A stretch of 64,000 nucleotides of DNA from Bifidobacterium mizhiense (GCF_020884755.1 NZ_BPWE01000005.1:62001-126000); one strand, 5' to 3'; counted from the stretch's first letter, positions 1 to 9,567 are shown. A program made the numbers and translations. Notes: generated by a model from the sequence alone, not told the origin.

Positions 1-570
1 GGCCATGGAATCATCCTTGATGATGATTCGGAAGTCATGCCAGATTCCGTCATTGTTGTCGAGCTGCTCCTTGAAGGAGGGCTCATTGTGCCAGCCATTG
101 TCCGCAACAGCCAATTTGGCGCTGGTCTTGCTCAAATAGAAGAAAAGGTAATGCGAAGCATCCTTGCCGATAGCCAGCGAGAAGTAATTGCCATCGTCAG
201 CATGCCTCGACTTGGCAGCGAAGTCGATGGTCGCCTCGTTGCCTATTGAGCCGAAGATCTCCGAAGGCAGCTGAGCATATTGAACGTTTTTTGAAGCATC
301 CGACTGGCCATTCTGCAGATTCAGCGCCTCGTTTCCGTTTCGGTCTCCGAAGGCCCCAATGGATGCTCCGCCGTGAAGCGTCATGGCATAGCCATTGACT
401 GAATCCGATAAGTTTCCCTGGCTAAAGTCATAGGAGGCAACCGGGGTCAGTGATCTGGTTTCCTGCCCTTGTGCCTCAGGACGCTCAAGAGCGTATGCCG
501 TACCTCCCGCGAAGGACAGCAACATCGGCAGGGTCACCATGACCGACACCAATGTTTTCATTTTTTTCAT
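1..570 (-). CDS. Secreted LamG/concanavalin A-like protein, N-terminal part (runs off the window)
   Basis: The frame is open from the ATG at 570 to base 1, giving 190 residues with no stop, so the gene continues beyond the left edge. A good ribosome-binding site (AAAGGTGGTGGAG) lies just upstream. Residues 1-27 are a classical signal peptide (MKKMK, hydrophobic core, cleavage after AYA). The mature part begins with a VASYDFSQGNLSDSVNGY motif and continues with beta-strand-like segments (ATIDFAAKS, NYFSLAIGK, HDFRIIIKD), the usual look of a LamG/jelly-roll domain. Such domains often sit at the N-terminus of bacterial extracellular glycosidases, for example GH43 arabinan-degrading enzymes. No catalytic domain is visible here, so the enzyme class is an inference. 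The call of a secreted carbohydrate-binding domain is fairly secure. Confidence 0.7.
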   Translation of the reverse strand, partial: MKKMKTLVSVMVTLPMLLSFAGGTAYALERPEAQGQETRSLTPVASYDFSQGNLSDSVNGYAMTLHGGASIGAFGDRNGNEALNLQNGQSDASKNVQYAQLPSEIFGSIGNEATIDFAAKSRHADDGNYFSLAIGKDASHYLFFYLSKTSAKLAVADNGWHNEPSFKEQLDNNDGIWHDFRIIIKDDSMA

Positions 571-978
571 GCACTCCACCACCTTTGGCTCATCGGGATA
601 CCGCAATCCCGCCTGCAGTGTCATGCCGACTGCTGGCTTGGCTTCGATGACTGCCCTTGAGTCGGCACGACAAGTATTCATAGATGGGTCATGACTCATG
701 ATTGATCATCACGTCAGCACCTATGCCAAAATCCATTCTGACATCTGCGGTTAGCCGCTGTCCCTGAAAAGAATAACGATTCAATAACAATAGATTCTCA
801 GTATTAGCGAGTACGAACGGCAGGCATTCCCCCTACCTTATGGATCGAGGAACCATGCAACAGGGGCTCGACACTGAACCCCGATGCCTCAAATAAAAAA
901 GCCGCAGACCGGATTCATATCGAATGCTGGTCTGCGGCGATGCCAGGAAAATGGCAGCTGATGCTCAGAACCTAGAGG
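571..978. other. Intergenic region between the LamG gene and ilvC
   Basis: About 400 bases without a convincing gene. The part next to 570 is AT-rich and should hold the minus-strand promoter of the secreted LamG protein. The part next to ilvC holds its terminator at 893-938. I see no other feature. Confidence 0.6.
893..938 (-). terminator. Rho-independent terminator of ilvC
   Basis: On the minus strand the perfect 10-bp stem GCCGCAGACC / GGTCTGCGGC (901-910 with 929-938) is followed by a run of T residues (complement of 893-900). It lies 40 bases beyond the ilvC stop codon. Confidence 0.9.
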
Positions 979-2028
979 TCACTGCACCTGGGAACGGGCG
1001 ATCTTGCCGGTGAAGGACTGAGCCTCGTCGGCATCCTTGACGTCCTTGTTCCAGGAGAACATGGCGCGCAGCTTGGGGCCGACCTCCTCGATCTTCTCGT
1101 GGGAGAACTTCTCCTGGAGCTCCTTGAACTTGGGGGCGCCGGCATCCTGGTCGTCAATGAACTCCTTGGCGAAGGAGCCATCCTGAATGCGCTGCAGCTG
1201 GTGACGCATCCTGTCCTTGGTGGACTCATCCACCACGGTGGAGGTGAAATCGCCGTACTGGGCGGTGTCGGAGCAGGACCAGCGGGCCTTGTTCAGGCCA
1301 CCCTCGTTCATCAGGTCGACCAGCATCTTGAGCTCGTGGCAGACCTCGAAGTAGGCGATCTCGGGCTGGTAGCCAGCCTCGGTCAGCACCTCGAAGCCAG
1401 CCTCGACCAGGTGGTTGACACCACCCATGAGCACATCCTGCTCACCGAAGAGGTCGGTCTCGGTCTCTTCCTTGAAGGTGGTCTTGATGGCGCCGGCGCG
1501 CAGGGCGCCCAGAGCCTTGGCGTAGGCCAGGGTGATGTCCCAGGCATCGCCGCGCGGATCCTGCTCAACGGCCACGACCACGGGCACGCCACGGCCTGCG
1601 ACATACTCACGACGGACGATATGGCCCGGGCCCTTGGGGGCAACCATGAAGACCGGGTGGTCGGCGCTGGGCTTGATGTAGCCGTAATGAATGTTGAACC
1701 CGTGGGCGAAGGCGACGGCCGCACCCTCCTTGATGTTGGGCTCGATGTCGTCCCGCCAGATGTTGCGCTGGTACTGGTCAGGGGCCAGAATCATGACGAT
1801 GTCGGCCTCTTTGGTGGCCTCGGGCACGGTCTTGACCTCCAGGCCCTGCTCCTTGGCGAAGGGCACCGACTTGGAGTTGGCACGTAGGCCGACCACAACG
1901 TCCACACCGGAATCACGCAGGTTCAGTGCATGAGCATGTCCCTGGGAACCGTAGCCGATGATGGCCACCTTCTTGCCATCCAGAACCGAAAGGTCCCCAT
2001 CCTTCTCATACCAGATCTGTGCTGCCAT
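979..2028 (-). CDS. ilvC: Ketol-acid reductoisomerase (NADP+), class I
   Basis: Acetohydroxy acid isomeroreductase, the second common step of valine, leucine and isoleucine synthesis; it converts 2-acetolactate or 2-aceto-2-hydroxybutyrate to the dihydroxy acids. The 349 residues match the short class I form. The Rossmann motif [12 protein letters not shown] lies near residues 25-36. The loop after beta-2, GLRANSKS (47-54), carries the Arg and two Ser typical of NADPH-preferring enzymes. The acidic metal-binding stretch [12 protein letters not shown] follows, and the C-terminal knotted domain is complete. The ATG at 2028 is preceded by GGAGTG. The gene is alone, without ilvB or ilvN, and ends in a strong terminator, so it is probably monocistronic. 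Confidence 0.97.
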   Translation of the reverse strand: MAAQIWYEKDGDLSVLDGKKVAIIGYGSQGHAHALNLRDSGVDVVVGLRANSKSVPFAKEQGLEVKTVPEATKEADIVMILAPDQYQRNIWRDDIEPNIKEGAAVAFAHGFNIHYGYIKPSADHPVFMVAPKGPGHIVRREYVAGRGVPVVVAVEQDPRGDAWDITLAYAKALGALRAGAIKTTFKEETETDLFGEQDVLMGGVNHLVEAGFEVLTEAGYQPEIAYFEVCHELKMLVDLMNEGGLNKARWSCSDTAQYGDFTSTVVDESTKDRMRHQLQRIQDGSFAKEFIDDQDAGAPKFKELQEKFSHEKIEEVGPKLRAMFSWNKDVKDADEAQSFTGKIARSQVQ

Positions 2029-2293
2029 TATCTACACTCCTTTATGTGCGGTCCAACCGGACCGGCTCTTCCAGGCCGGGGAACGCAAAATACTGTGAAT
2101 TCCTGTCGTTGTTCCAGGCGGACGATGCTCTTTCGACCGGGGCGACGGATTTTGTCCTTGACCCCGATCCGTACCCAATGGATACGGTATGCCTCCAACC
2201 ATACTCGTGATATGGCCAGATGGACTGTCCGCCATTCGTTGTTCGGACACCGGCGCGATTCGAAGAACCGGCCGGCGGGATGCATCCCAAGGC

Positions 2294-3655
2294 TTACTTG
2301 GTGAAGTCCACATCCTTGGTTTCGTGGCAGGTCAGCACTGCCACCAGGCAGCAGACCGCCATAACGGCCAGGTAGAGCCCGACCGAGCGCACTCCCCAGT
2401 GGGAGGAGAGCCAGGTGGCGATGGTGGGTACGAAGGCCGCGCCCACGATGGCCGCCAAGTTGTAGCCGATACCGGAACCCGAGTAGCGCACGTTGGCGTC
2501 GAAGAGCTCCGGCAGGAAGGCGCCGATAGGCCCGAAGGCGATGCCCATCAGGGCGAACCCGACGCAGAGGAAGACCATGACCTGGAAGGTGTTGTGATGT
2601 GCCATGAGCAGGTAGGGGAAGGCCAGGCTGAAGACCACCAGCATGACGGAGCTGCCGATCAACACCCGGCGACGGCCGATGCGGTCCGCATAGACGCAGG
2701 CCAGCACGATGAAGAGGGCGAAGACCAGGATGGAGACCATCAGCATGAGCAGGTATTCCTGGTTGGTGAAGCCCAGTCCGCCGCCGCCCTGGGACTTGGG
2801 CTTGGTGCCGTAGGCCAGGGACCAGGTAGCCAGGGTGTAGAAGAGGGTGTAGGTGACTGCGACCAGGAAGGTGGCCTGGAGTACCTGACGCCAGCTCTTG
2901 CGGAAGACCTCCAACAACGGGGTCTTGACAACCTTCTGCTGATCCAAGGCCATCTGGAAGATGGGGGTCTCCTGCATGGAGACGCGGACAGCCAGCCCTA
3001 CAACCACCAGGATGGCGGAGAGCAGGAAGGGCACACGCCAGCCCCAGCTCAGCATCTGCTCGGGGGTGCAGAACATCTCCAGCAGGAAGTAGGTCCCGTT
3101 GGCCAGGAAGAAGCCGATGGGGGCGCCCAGCTCAGGGAAGGAGCCGTAGAGGGCCCTCTTGCCTTCCGGGGCGTTCTCGGTGGCCACCAGTGCTGCGCCG
3201 GACCACTCGCCGCCCAGGCCGATACCTTGCACGAACCGGCACAGGCAGAGGACCACCACGGCCCAGAGCCCCCAGGTGGCGTAGGTGGGCAGGACGCCGA
3301 TCAGGACTGTGGAGCAGCCCATGGTCAGCAGGGAGACCACCAGCGTGGTCTTGCGTCCCTGACGGTCCCCGAAGTGTCCGAAGATCAAGGATCCCAAGGG
3401 CCGCGCGATGAAAGCGATGGCGAAGGTCAGCAGGGATGCCAGCAGGGCCACGGTCGGATCGGTCTTGGGGAAGAAGAGCTTGGGGAAATAGTTGGCCGAA
3501 GCCGTCCCGTAAGCGTAGAAATCGTAGAACTCGATGGCCGTGCCGACCATGGAGGCCCCGATGACTGTGCGAACCGAGCTGCGGGTCACACGGGTGCTGC
3601 CGGACGCGGACGCTGCCGGGGCCGGGGAAGCAACACTGACGTCGTTTGCCGTCAC
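2294..3655 (-). CDS. MFS transporter, metabolite:H+ symporter (MHS) family
   Basis: A 453-residue, 12-helix major facilitator protein. The N-terminal segment after a Ser/Ala-rich tail reads VIGASMVGTAIEFYDFYAYG, which is characteristic of the MHS family (ShiA, ProP, KgtP type). The loop 2-3 motif GHFGDRQGRK and the loop 4-5 stretch GLGGEWSGAALVATENAP are also present. Family members import small organic acids, betaines or shikimate with protons. The substrate cannot be read from sequence. The gene sits downstream of ilvC in the opposite reading sense of nothing (same strand, 265-base gap) and has its own leader with two short hairpins. Its start is supported by TAAGGAGAT just upstream. Confidence 0.88.
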   Translation of the reverse strand: MTANDVSVASPAPAASASGSTRVTRSSVRTVIGASMVGTAIEFYDFYAYGTASANYFPKLFFPKTDPTVALLASLLTFAIAFIARPLGSLIFGHFGDRQGRKTTLVVSLLTMGCSTVLIGVLPTYATWGLWAVVVLCLCRFVQGIGLGGEWSGAALVATENAPEGKRALYGSFPELGAPIGFFLANGTYFLLEMFCTPEQMLSWGWRVPFLLSAILVVVGLAVRVSMQETPIFQMALDQQKVVKTPLLEVFRKSWRQVLQATFLVAVTYTLFYTLATWSLAYGTKPKSQGGGGLGFTNQEYLLMLMVSILVFALFIVLACVYADRIGRRRVLIGSSVMLVVFSLAFPYLLMAHHNTFQVMVFLCVGFALMGIAFGPIGAFLPELFDANVRYSGSGIGYNLAAIVGAAFVPTIATWLSSHWGVRSVGLYLAVMAVCCLVAVLTCHETKDVDFTK

Positions 3656-3675
3656 TTCATCTCATCTCCTTATAG

Positions 3676-3743
3676 AAAAACCCCGCTGTTGGCAGGGTCT
3701 GATGCGATGAAGCCTATGCGTCCAGCCCCGCCTTCCGACGGGG
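3676..3743 (-). promoter_or_regulatory. Possible structured leader/attenuator of the MHS transporter gene
   Basis: Two small hairpins lie in the putative 5' leader. One has arms CCCCG/CGGGG (3726-3730 with 3739-3743). The other is a CCCTG-type stem with one bulge (3682-3697), followed on the minus strand by TTTTT, about 20 bases before the start codon. This resembles a weak terminator ahead of the gene, but the stems are short. Confidence 0.3.
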
Positions 3744-3949
3744 TCGAACAATGAAGATTGTCGAGTCAGTCCGCCGGTGAGGACGGGCTAATAATTCGTG
3801 CGGACACGGTGCCGAATCGGCGGGTGTCTGTCAAGCTGGTCATCACGGCGAACCTCCCTTCATCATCCTCGAATCGGATGCGTTCTCTGCGCATCCGCAT
3901 TGGTGCCGACCATAGGCCTGACAACGGCTGGTCCAGCCAGACAGGTCCA

Positions 3950-4918
3950 CTATGTGGACGGATGGATGTTGGGGTCAGTGAAGAACCGGCCCGGAAATTC
4001 GTCGGAGATTACGGCTTGACGGTCGGCATACATCAGGGCACAGGAGAAGGAAAATCTGGCGGCCAACGCATCCGGCGGCACCAGGAAGAGGGCTGTGGCC
4101 AGTCCGTCAGCCAGGCCCGTGGGGTGTTCGTTGTCCTTTTCACCAGTCACCACCCAGGAGGCCAGCACACGGTCGACCGGACGGCCGTCGATGGCATCCA
4201 GGATGTGGTGAAGAGCTGTCAGCCCTGCTGCCGCGGCATCCTCGGAGCGGTCGGTCCAATGACGGCGGCTGGGTGCCGAGGCACACAAGGAGCCACGGGA
4301 CAGCTCAACCTGGCCCACGCCTGCAGACAGATCACCGGGATCCTCCATAGCGATAGAGACCGGGTGAGAGGTCCGCATGCGCATGTCGCCACCGGCATCA
4401 ATCAGGTACTCTTCGACCCGAGGTTCGAGCAGGTCGGCAATGAGGTCTACCAGATAGCCTTTGCCAACTGCGCCGAAATCAAGGCTGACCGGACCGGTAG
4501 TCACAAGGACAGCACCCTGACGACTGAGGTCATCGCCCCAGGTCGGTCGCCCATGGATCCGCCCCAGATGACCGGCGGCGTCGGCCTGCAGCCGGAAGGT
4601 GGGCTGTCGGCCGTAGCCCAGACGGGTCAAATCCTCGCCCACCATGGGGTCCAGGGCCCCGTCGGTGGCGGAATACAGCCTGTCATATAGGTCAAAGAGC
4701 CCCTGACAGTAGTCAGGAAAGACGAACCTTCCCCCATGAGAAGCCCGAGCCATTTGCGCAGGTATGGCATCCTGCCTGAACCGTGACAGGGCACGTTCGT
4801 AATCCTCAATCAGATCGACGATGGCACCGTGCAGTCGTTCTCCCAGGGGCCTGTCTGTGGAGATGATGATTCCCGTACCTACCGCCCCAGGGAAGGCGGC
4901 CAGGCAGGGCAACCCCAT
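3950..4918 (-). CDS. apbE: ApbE-like FAD:protein FMN transferase
   Basis: Members of this family move FMN from FAD onto a Thr of target flavoproteins, or act as FAD-binding Mg-dependent hydrolases. The 322 residues show the family core: TDGALDPMVG, the LDFGAVGKGYLVDLIAD motif, LIDAGGDMR, and a C-terminal ADGLATALF motif that carries the metal-binding Asp and Thr. No lipobox or signal peptide is seen, unlike many exported ApbE proteins, so it is probably cytoplasmic. The start at 4918 follows GAGGAAG and lies 9 bases after the purA stop, so the two genes probably share one transcript. The flavoprotein substrate is not encoded nearby. Confidence 0.88.
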   Translation of the reverse strand: MGLPCLAAFPGAVGTGIIISTDRPLGERLHGAIVDLIEDYERALSRFRQDAIPAQMARASHGGRFVFPDYCQGLFDLYDRLYSATDGALDPMVGEDLTRLGYGRQPTFRLQADAAGHLGRIHGRPTWGDDLSRQGAVLVTTGPVSLDFGAVGKGYLVDLIADLLEPRVEEYLIDAGGDMRMRTSHPVSIAMEDPGDLSAGVGQVELSRGSLCASAPSRRHWTDRSEDAAAAGLTALHHILDAIDGRPVDRVLASWVVTGEKDNEHPTGLADGLATALFLVPPDALAARFSFSCALMYADRQAVISDEFPGRFFTDPNIHPST

Positions 4919-4927
4919 GGAACTTCC

Positions 4928-6229
4928 TCAGTCGATCAGGGAATGGATCTGCACGATCTGATCGCGGCCCGGGCCAGAGCCGACGGCCGAGATGCGGCAA
5001 CCGGACAGATCCTCCAGGCGGTGGATGTAGTCCTTGGCCTTGGTCGGGAACTCCTCGAAGCTCTTGGCGCCGGAGATGTCCTCGCGCCAACCCGGCAGCT
5101 CCTCGTATACCGGCTGGGCCGATTGGAACTCGGCCTGATCCACGGGCATCTGATCCACCCTGACCCGGGAGCCGTCAGACCGGGTGATGTCGTAACCCAC
5201 GCAGACCGGGATGGTCTCCAGACCGGAGAGGACATCCAGCTTGGTCAGCACGATGTCGGTCAGGCCGTTGATCTGCACAGCATACCGGCTGACCAGCGCG
5301 TCGAACCAGCCACAGCGACGGGAGCGGCCGGTGGTCACCCCATACTCGTGGCCCTGACGGCGCAGCCATTCGCCCTGCTCGTTGTCCAGCTCCGTGGGGA
5401 AGGGCCCCTCGCCCACGCGGGTCACATAGGCCTTGGCCACACCGACCACCCGGTCGATCTTGGTCGGGCCCACGCCGGTGCCGGTGCAGGCGCCCCCGGC
5501 CGTGCAGTTGGATGAAGTGACAAAGGGATAGGTGCCATGGTCCACGTCCAGCATGGTGGCCTGCCCCCCCTCGAAAAGCACGTTCTTGCCCTGCTCCAGG
5601 GCCTGGTTGAGCATCAGCGAGGTATTGGCCACGTAGGGCTTGAGTCGGTCGGCGTATCCCGCCAGCTCTTCAACGGTGGCCTCCACCTCAATGGCCCGGC
5701 GGTTGTAAAGCTTGACCAGCATCTGGTTCTTCTGGTGCAGGCTGGCCTCCACCTTGTCACGCAGATGGTCGACATTGAACAGGTCGTGCACGCGAATGCC
5801 CACACGGTTGATCTTGTCGGCGTAGGCCGGGCCGATCCCGCGGCCTGTCGTGCCGATCTTATGCTTGCCCAGGAAGCGCTCGGTCACCTTGTCCAGCGTC
5901 CGATGGTAGGGGGCGATGATGTGCGCGGACTCGCTGATCCTCAAGCGGCTGCAATCCACGCCACGGGACTGAAGTCCATCGATCTCCTCGAAGAGGGCGG
6001 CCGGGTCGACCACGACGCCGTTGCCGATGACCGGGGTGATGGCCGGGTGAATGATCCCCGAGGGCAGAAGATGGAGGGCGTACTCCTGATCGCCCACAAC
6101 CACGGTATGGCCGGCATTGTTGCCCCCATTGAACCTGGCGACGTAGTCCATGTGCTCGCCGATCAGATCCGTAGCCTTGCCCTTGCCCTCGTCGCCCCAC
6201 TGGGCCCCGACGATCACGATTCCAGGCAT
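4928..6229 (-). CDS. purA: Adenylosuccinate synthetase
   Basis: Joins IMP and aspartate with GTP to give adenylosuccinate, the first committed step to AMP. The 433 residues carry the N-terminal P-loop [11 protein letters not shown], the [13 protein letters not shown] motif, the [13 protein letters not shown] region and the C-terminal GYD...LPGW segment. Length and architecture are standard. The ATG at 6229 has AAGGAG seven bases upstream. apbE follows closely. Nothing unusual is seen. Confidence 0.97.
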   Translation of the reverse strand: MPGIVIVGAQWGDEGKGKATDLIGEHMDYVARFNGGNNAGHTVVVGDQEYALHLLPSGIIHPAITPVIGNGVVVDPAALFEEIDGLQSRGVDCSRLRISESAHIIAPYHRTLDKVTERFLGKHKIGTTGRGIGPAYADKINRVGIRVHDLFNVDHLRDKVEASLHQKNQMLVKLYNRRAIEVEATVEELAGYADRLKPYVANTSLMLNQALEQGKNVLFEGGQATMLDVDHGTYPFVTSSNCTAGGACTGTGVGPTKIDRVVGVAKAYVTRVGEGPFPTELDNEQGEWLRRQGHEYGVTTGRSRRCGWFDALVSRYAVQINGLTDIVLTKLDVLSGLETIPVCVGYDITRSDGSRVRVDQMPVDQAEFQSAQPVYEELPGWREDISGAKSFEEFPTKAKDYIHRLEDLSGCRISAVGSGPGRDQIVQIHSLID

Positions 6230-6371
6230 ACGATGCTCCTTATCCGCTGGTCGCCATCCAAGGAAAACAAAGGCAGACCATCCATAGACGAGCCTAACCC
6301 CACGTATGGAGCTGGAGGTCTTTCAGACCTTTCACATCAGCATGGGCAGATCCGAAATTGGAAAAGTCTGG

Positions 6372-7226
6372 TCAGGTCCTGGAGCCGATCATGGTGTCCC
6401 GGCCCCGACAGAGCAGGAAGGCCGCACTGACGAGCAACCCTAGGATGACCGGGATCAGAGATGCTTCGATGCCGAATGATCCACCGGTCAGCAGGGTCGG
6501 TCCCTGAACCTTCATGACCATGAAGCCGCGTATATCCTGACCGGAGACCGGAATTCCCAAGAGGGCCTCAGTGAGGTTCCACCCGATATGAAAGCCTATG
6601 CAGATCCAGAGATTATGCCTGGATACCATGATGGAGCCCAACATAAGACCGGCTTCGATGGCTATGGCCAGACAGGAGAAGAGGGTAGCCCCAGGGTTGA
6701 GCGCATGCATGAACCCGAAAAGAAGTGAAGTCAAAGTCAGGGCAGGCACCCATCCCAGCCAGCGATCCAGGGCGTGGAGAGCCACTCCCCGCATTATGAG
6801 TTCTTCAAAAACCGACGCGCAAGCCAGAACTCCTAAGGTCAGGATCTGGGAGACGCCGAATGGGCGGAAGCCATCCACCCTGTAAAACCCAAGGATTATG
6901 AGGATGAAAGCCGAAAGGGCCAACAATCCGAAGCCGATGCCCAGTCCTCCCAACAAGGAGACGAGGAAACCATGGGCCGTCAACTCGGTAGGCTGACGTC
7001 CGGCCCACCTCACCATGACAACTTTGGCATAGAACCAGATGCCGAAGCCCATGAGGAGGATGGCGACCAACAGCACCAGCCATTGGGCCCATAAGGGACG
7101 GCCAGCCATCGGGGTCGTTGAGGAATCAAGCATCAGCAATACGCCGAACCCGAGCAATCCCCAAGCAGCAGTCTTGTGTATTCCCTGCCTGGGTGGGCGT
7201 GAATTGGATTGCGTATGCCGTTTCAT
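6372..7226 (-). CDS. CPBP family intramembrane metalloprotease
   Basis: An integral membrane protein of 284 residues with about seven or eight hydrophobic segments. The three CPBP/Abi motifs are intact: EELIMRG (Glu141, Glu142, Arg146), FGFMHALNPG (His174) and FHIGWNL (His213, Asn217). These residues form the active site of CAAX-protease-like enzymes of the Rce1 superfamily. In bacteria such proteins serve in peptide maturation, bacteriocin self-immunity or unknown roles. The ATG overlaps the fba stop codon by four bases (ATGA), so it is translationally coupled to fructose-bisphosphate aldolase. That is an odd partner and gives no clear hint of substrate. Confidence 0.85.
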   Translation of the reverse strand: MKRHTQSNSRPPRQGIHKTAAWGLLGFGVLLMLDSSTTPMAGRPLWAQWLVLLVAILLMGFGIWFYAKVVMVRWAGRQPTELTAHGFLVSLLGGLGIGFGLLALSAFILIILGFYRVDGFRPFGVSQILTLGVLACASVFEELIMRGVALHALDRWLGWVPALTLTSLLFGFMHALNPGATLFSCLAIAIEAGLMLGSIMVSRHNLWICIGFHIGWNLTEALLGIPVSGQDIRGFMVMKVQGPTLLTGGSFGIEASLIPVILGLLVSAAFLLCRGRDTMIGSRT

Positions 7227-8287
7227 CTCATGGCCCGCCCTGCGCTGCCCAGCTGCTGACAGGCCTGGACTACACGAGCCGCCATCCCATCCTCGGCCTG
7301 GCGCCCCCAGGAACGGGGATCGTACTCGCTCTTGTCGCCGACCTCCCCGTCCACCTTGAGAACCTTGTCGTAATTGGCGAACATGTGCCCGGCCACGGCC
7401 CTGGTGAAGGCGTACTGGGTGTCGGTATCCACATTCATCTTGACCACACCATGAGCGACGGCCGAGGCAATCTCCCCCGGCTGCGAGCCAGAGCCCCCGT
7501 GGAAGACCAAGAGGAAGGGCTTGTCGGCAGGGGCGCCCGGGGCGGGGATGCTGCCGACCTCCCCATCGGATATGGCTCTGGCGGTCCTGGCCTGGATCTG
7601 CCCCAGCAGGTCGGGCCGCAGCTTGACCACACCGGGCTTGTAGGATCCATGCACGTTGCCAAAGGTGAAGGCCACCATGTAGCGGCCGCGCTCGCCCAGA
7701 CCCAGGGCATCAACCACCTTGGGGCCGTCCTCGGGCGAGGAATAGAGCCGCTGGTCGATAGCAGCCGAGTGACCGTCCTCCTCGCCGCCTACTGTGCCCA
7801 CTTCAATCTCCAGGATGGTGCGGGCGGCCCGGGACAACTCCAGCAGCTCTGCCGCCGTGTCCAAATTCTCACCCAGGGGCAAGCCGGAACCGTCCCACAT
7901 GTGCGACTGGAAGAGCGGATCCTGACCGTGGGCCACCTGGTCCTTCTCGTAGGCCAGCAGGGGCCGAACCCATTGGTCCAGGTATTGCGGGGCGCAGTGG
8001 TCCGTATGCAGGGCCACGGTGATGCTTGAGTAGCGGGAAATCACTTCGTGCGCGAATCTGGCAAAGGCGATGGAACCAGCCACCCGGTCAGCCAGGCGCT
8101 GTCCGGACAGGTAGGCGGCTCCTCCGACTGAGACCTGGATGATCCCGTCGGACTGGGCTTCGTCCAGCCCCTGCAGGGCCGCGTTCAGGGTCTGCGTGCT
8201 GGTCACATTGATGGCGGGATAGGCGTAGGACCCCCGTCTGGCCGCATCAAGCATCGCCGCATACTGTTCAGGAGTCGCTAAAGTCAT
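7223..8287 (-). CDS. fba: Fructose-bisphosphate aldolase, class II
   Basis: Interconverts fructose 1,6-bisphosphate with dihydroxyacetone phosphate and glyceraldehyde 3-phosphate using zinc. The 354 residues follow the actinobacterial class IIA pattern: start MTLATPEQYAAML, the metal ligand motif HTDHCAP, the SHMWDGS loop, EVGTVGGEEDGH, FGNVHG, and FHGGSGS with NVDTDTQYAFT for phosphate binding. A longer frame reaches 8404, but homologues begin at MxxATPE. At 8287 a GATAAT -10 element lies six bases ahead of ATG, pointing to a leaderless mRNA and so to this start. The CPBP protease gene overlaps its stop. Confidence 0.95.
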   Translation of the reverse strand: MTLATPEQYAAMLDAARRGSYAYPAINVTSTQTLNAALQGLDEAQSDGIIQVSVGGAAYLSGQRLADRVAGSIAFARFAHEVISRYSSITVALHTDHCAPQYLDQWVRPLLAYEKDQVAHGQDPLFQSHMWDGSGLPLGENLDTAAELLELSRAARTILEIEVGTVGGEEDGHSAAIDQRLYSSPEDGPKVVDALGLGERGRYMVAFTFGNVHGSYKPGVVKLRPDLLGQIQARTARAISDGEVGSIPAPGAPADKPFLLVFHGGSGSQPGEIASAVAHGVVKMNVDTDTQYAFTRAVAGHMFANYDKVLKVDGEVGDKSEYDPRSWGRQAEDGMAARVVQACQQLGSAGRAMR

Positions 8288-8325
8288 ACCCTCATTATCG
8301 TCGGCTGCAAGGAAAAGCAGCCGAC
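8288..8325 (-). promoter_or_regulatory. fba promoter region with a 9-bp inverted repeat
   Basis: GATAAT on the minus strand (8294-8299) lies six bases before the fba ATG. Immediately upstream is a perfect inverted repeat GTCGGCTGC / GCAGCCGAC (8300-8308 and 8317-8325) with an 8-base spacer. It would overlap the -10/-35 spacer, as an operator for a repressor would. The regulator is unknown. Confidence 0.5.
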
Positions 8326-8397
8326 CACCCGCAGCTACAGACATCACCGATAGCTCTGCAGGTCTCTGCCCTGATGGCGAACAGCCCACGACGCGCT

Positions 8398-8460
8398 TTG
8401 ACAAGCCTCCAAGCCGCAGGTAGTTTAGCTCCGTACAGTTTGATGAAACGTTACATCAAA
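8398..8460 (+). promoter_or_regulatory. Promoter and LacI-type palindromic operator of the nucleoside hydrolase operon
   Basis: A perfect -35 TTGACA (8398-8403) is followed after 17 bases by TAGTTT (8421-8426). A 22-bp near-perfect palindrome (8439-8460) covers the expected start site. Its arms are TTTGATG and CATCAAA around a central AACGTT, with only one mismatched pair. Centre-AACGTT palindromes are typical of LacI/RbsR-family sites. No such regulator gene is in the window. Confidence 0.65.
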
Positions 8461-8561
8461 CAGGTTGTTTGTTTCACGGCAGTAACGAATCAGCCTAGGG
8501 AAGGCACGACATAGGTAAGCAGAGGGTTGGGGCCGCCCATCCTTCTGGGAAGGAGACCAAC

Positions 8562-9554
8562 GTGTCAGCAAGCAAGGAAACCGTCCGCAAGATCATCCTG
8601 GATCTGGACACTGGCATCGATGACACGCTGGCTCTGTCCTACGTCCTGGGCTCCCCGGACGCCGAACTGATCGGCATCACCGGCACCTACGGCAACGTGG
8701 TGCTCGACCGGGGCGTCAACAACGATCTGCGGCTGCTGGCCATGTACGGCAGGGAGGACATCCCCGTCTTCAAGGGGATCGATCACCCCAGCACGGCCGA
8801 CTCCTTCAGCGTTCCGCCGGATTCCGAGATCTTCCACGGGGCCAACGGCACCGGCAACATCGAAATCCCAGCACAGACCGACCGGCAGGCCAGCCAGCAG
8901 AGCTCGGTGGACTTCATCATCGACGCGGTCCGCCGCTACCCCAAGGGCGAGCTAGTCGTGGTGCCCACCGGCGCTCTGACCACCATCGCCGCCGCCCTGG
9001 AAAAGGCCCCGGACATCGTTGACCGCATCAGCATTGTCATGATGGGCGGCACCCTGACCCAGCCAGGCAACGTTGGACCTTTCGCAGAGGCCAACATCAA
9101 CCAGGATCCCGAGGCCGCCAACCGGGTCTTCGCCACCACCGCAGACATCACCATGGTCGGGCTGGACGTGACCACCCAGGCTCTGATGAGCCGTGAGGAC
9201 ACCGAGGCCCTGCGCGCCACAGGCACCAGCGCCGGACGCTTCCTGGCAGACATGACCGACTACTACATCGACATCAGTGAAAAGGAGAGCGGGGTCTACC
9301 TGGGCGGCTGCAACCTGCACGACCCCCTGGCCGCCGCGGTGGCCATCGACCCCAGCCTGGTCACCACCTTCGCCACCAACCTGATGGTCGAGACCGAGGG
9401 ACCGCAGCGGGCCCGTACCATCGGCGACCCCAGCAGGCTTCTGGACACGGTCAAGAACACCAAGGTGGCCCTGTCCGTCGACACCGAGCGGTTCACCCGG
9501 CGCTTCATGGACAGGCTTCTGACCCTGGTGCGCAAGACCGAGAGCGAACGATAG
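8562..9554 (+). CDS. Nucleoside hydrolase (IUNH family)
   Basis: Splits the N-glycosidic bond of ribonucleosides to give free base and ribose. The 330 residues carry the calcium-binding N-terminal motif as DLDTGIDD (Asp14, Asp16, Asp20, Asp21), slightly different from the usual DTDPGxDD. The central VVPTGALTTIAAAL, the SIVMMGG block, the AEANINQDPEAA motif and the C-terminal HDPLAAAVAID motif with the conserved His-Asp are present. The start is GTG at 8562 with AAGGAG upstream. The MFS gene follows 13 bases later, so hydrolysis is probably coupled to nucleoside uptake. Whether purines or pyrimidines are preferred cannot be told. Confidence 0.92.
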   Translation: MSASKETVRKIILDLDTGIDDTLALSYVLGSPDAELIGITGTYGNVVLDRGVNNDLRLLAMYGREDIPVFKGIDHPSTADSFSVPPDSEIFHGANGTGNIEIPAQTDRQASQQSSVDFIIDAVRRYPKGELVVVPTGALTTIAAALEKAPDIVDRISIVMMGGTLTQPGNVGPFAEANINQDPEAANRVFATTADITMVGLDVTTQALMSREDTEALRATGTSAGRFLADMTDYYIDISEKESGVYLGGCNLHDPLAAAVAIDPSLVTTFATNLMVETEGPQRARTIGDPSRLLDTVKNTKVALSVDTERFTRRFMDRLLTLVRKTESER

Positions 9555-9567
9555 AAGGACGGCAGTC

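Noticed and set aside
2189-3754. 521-residue plus-strand frame over the MHS transporter
   Set aside because: Low-complexity Gly/Gln/Asp composition typical of an antisense shadow.
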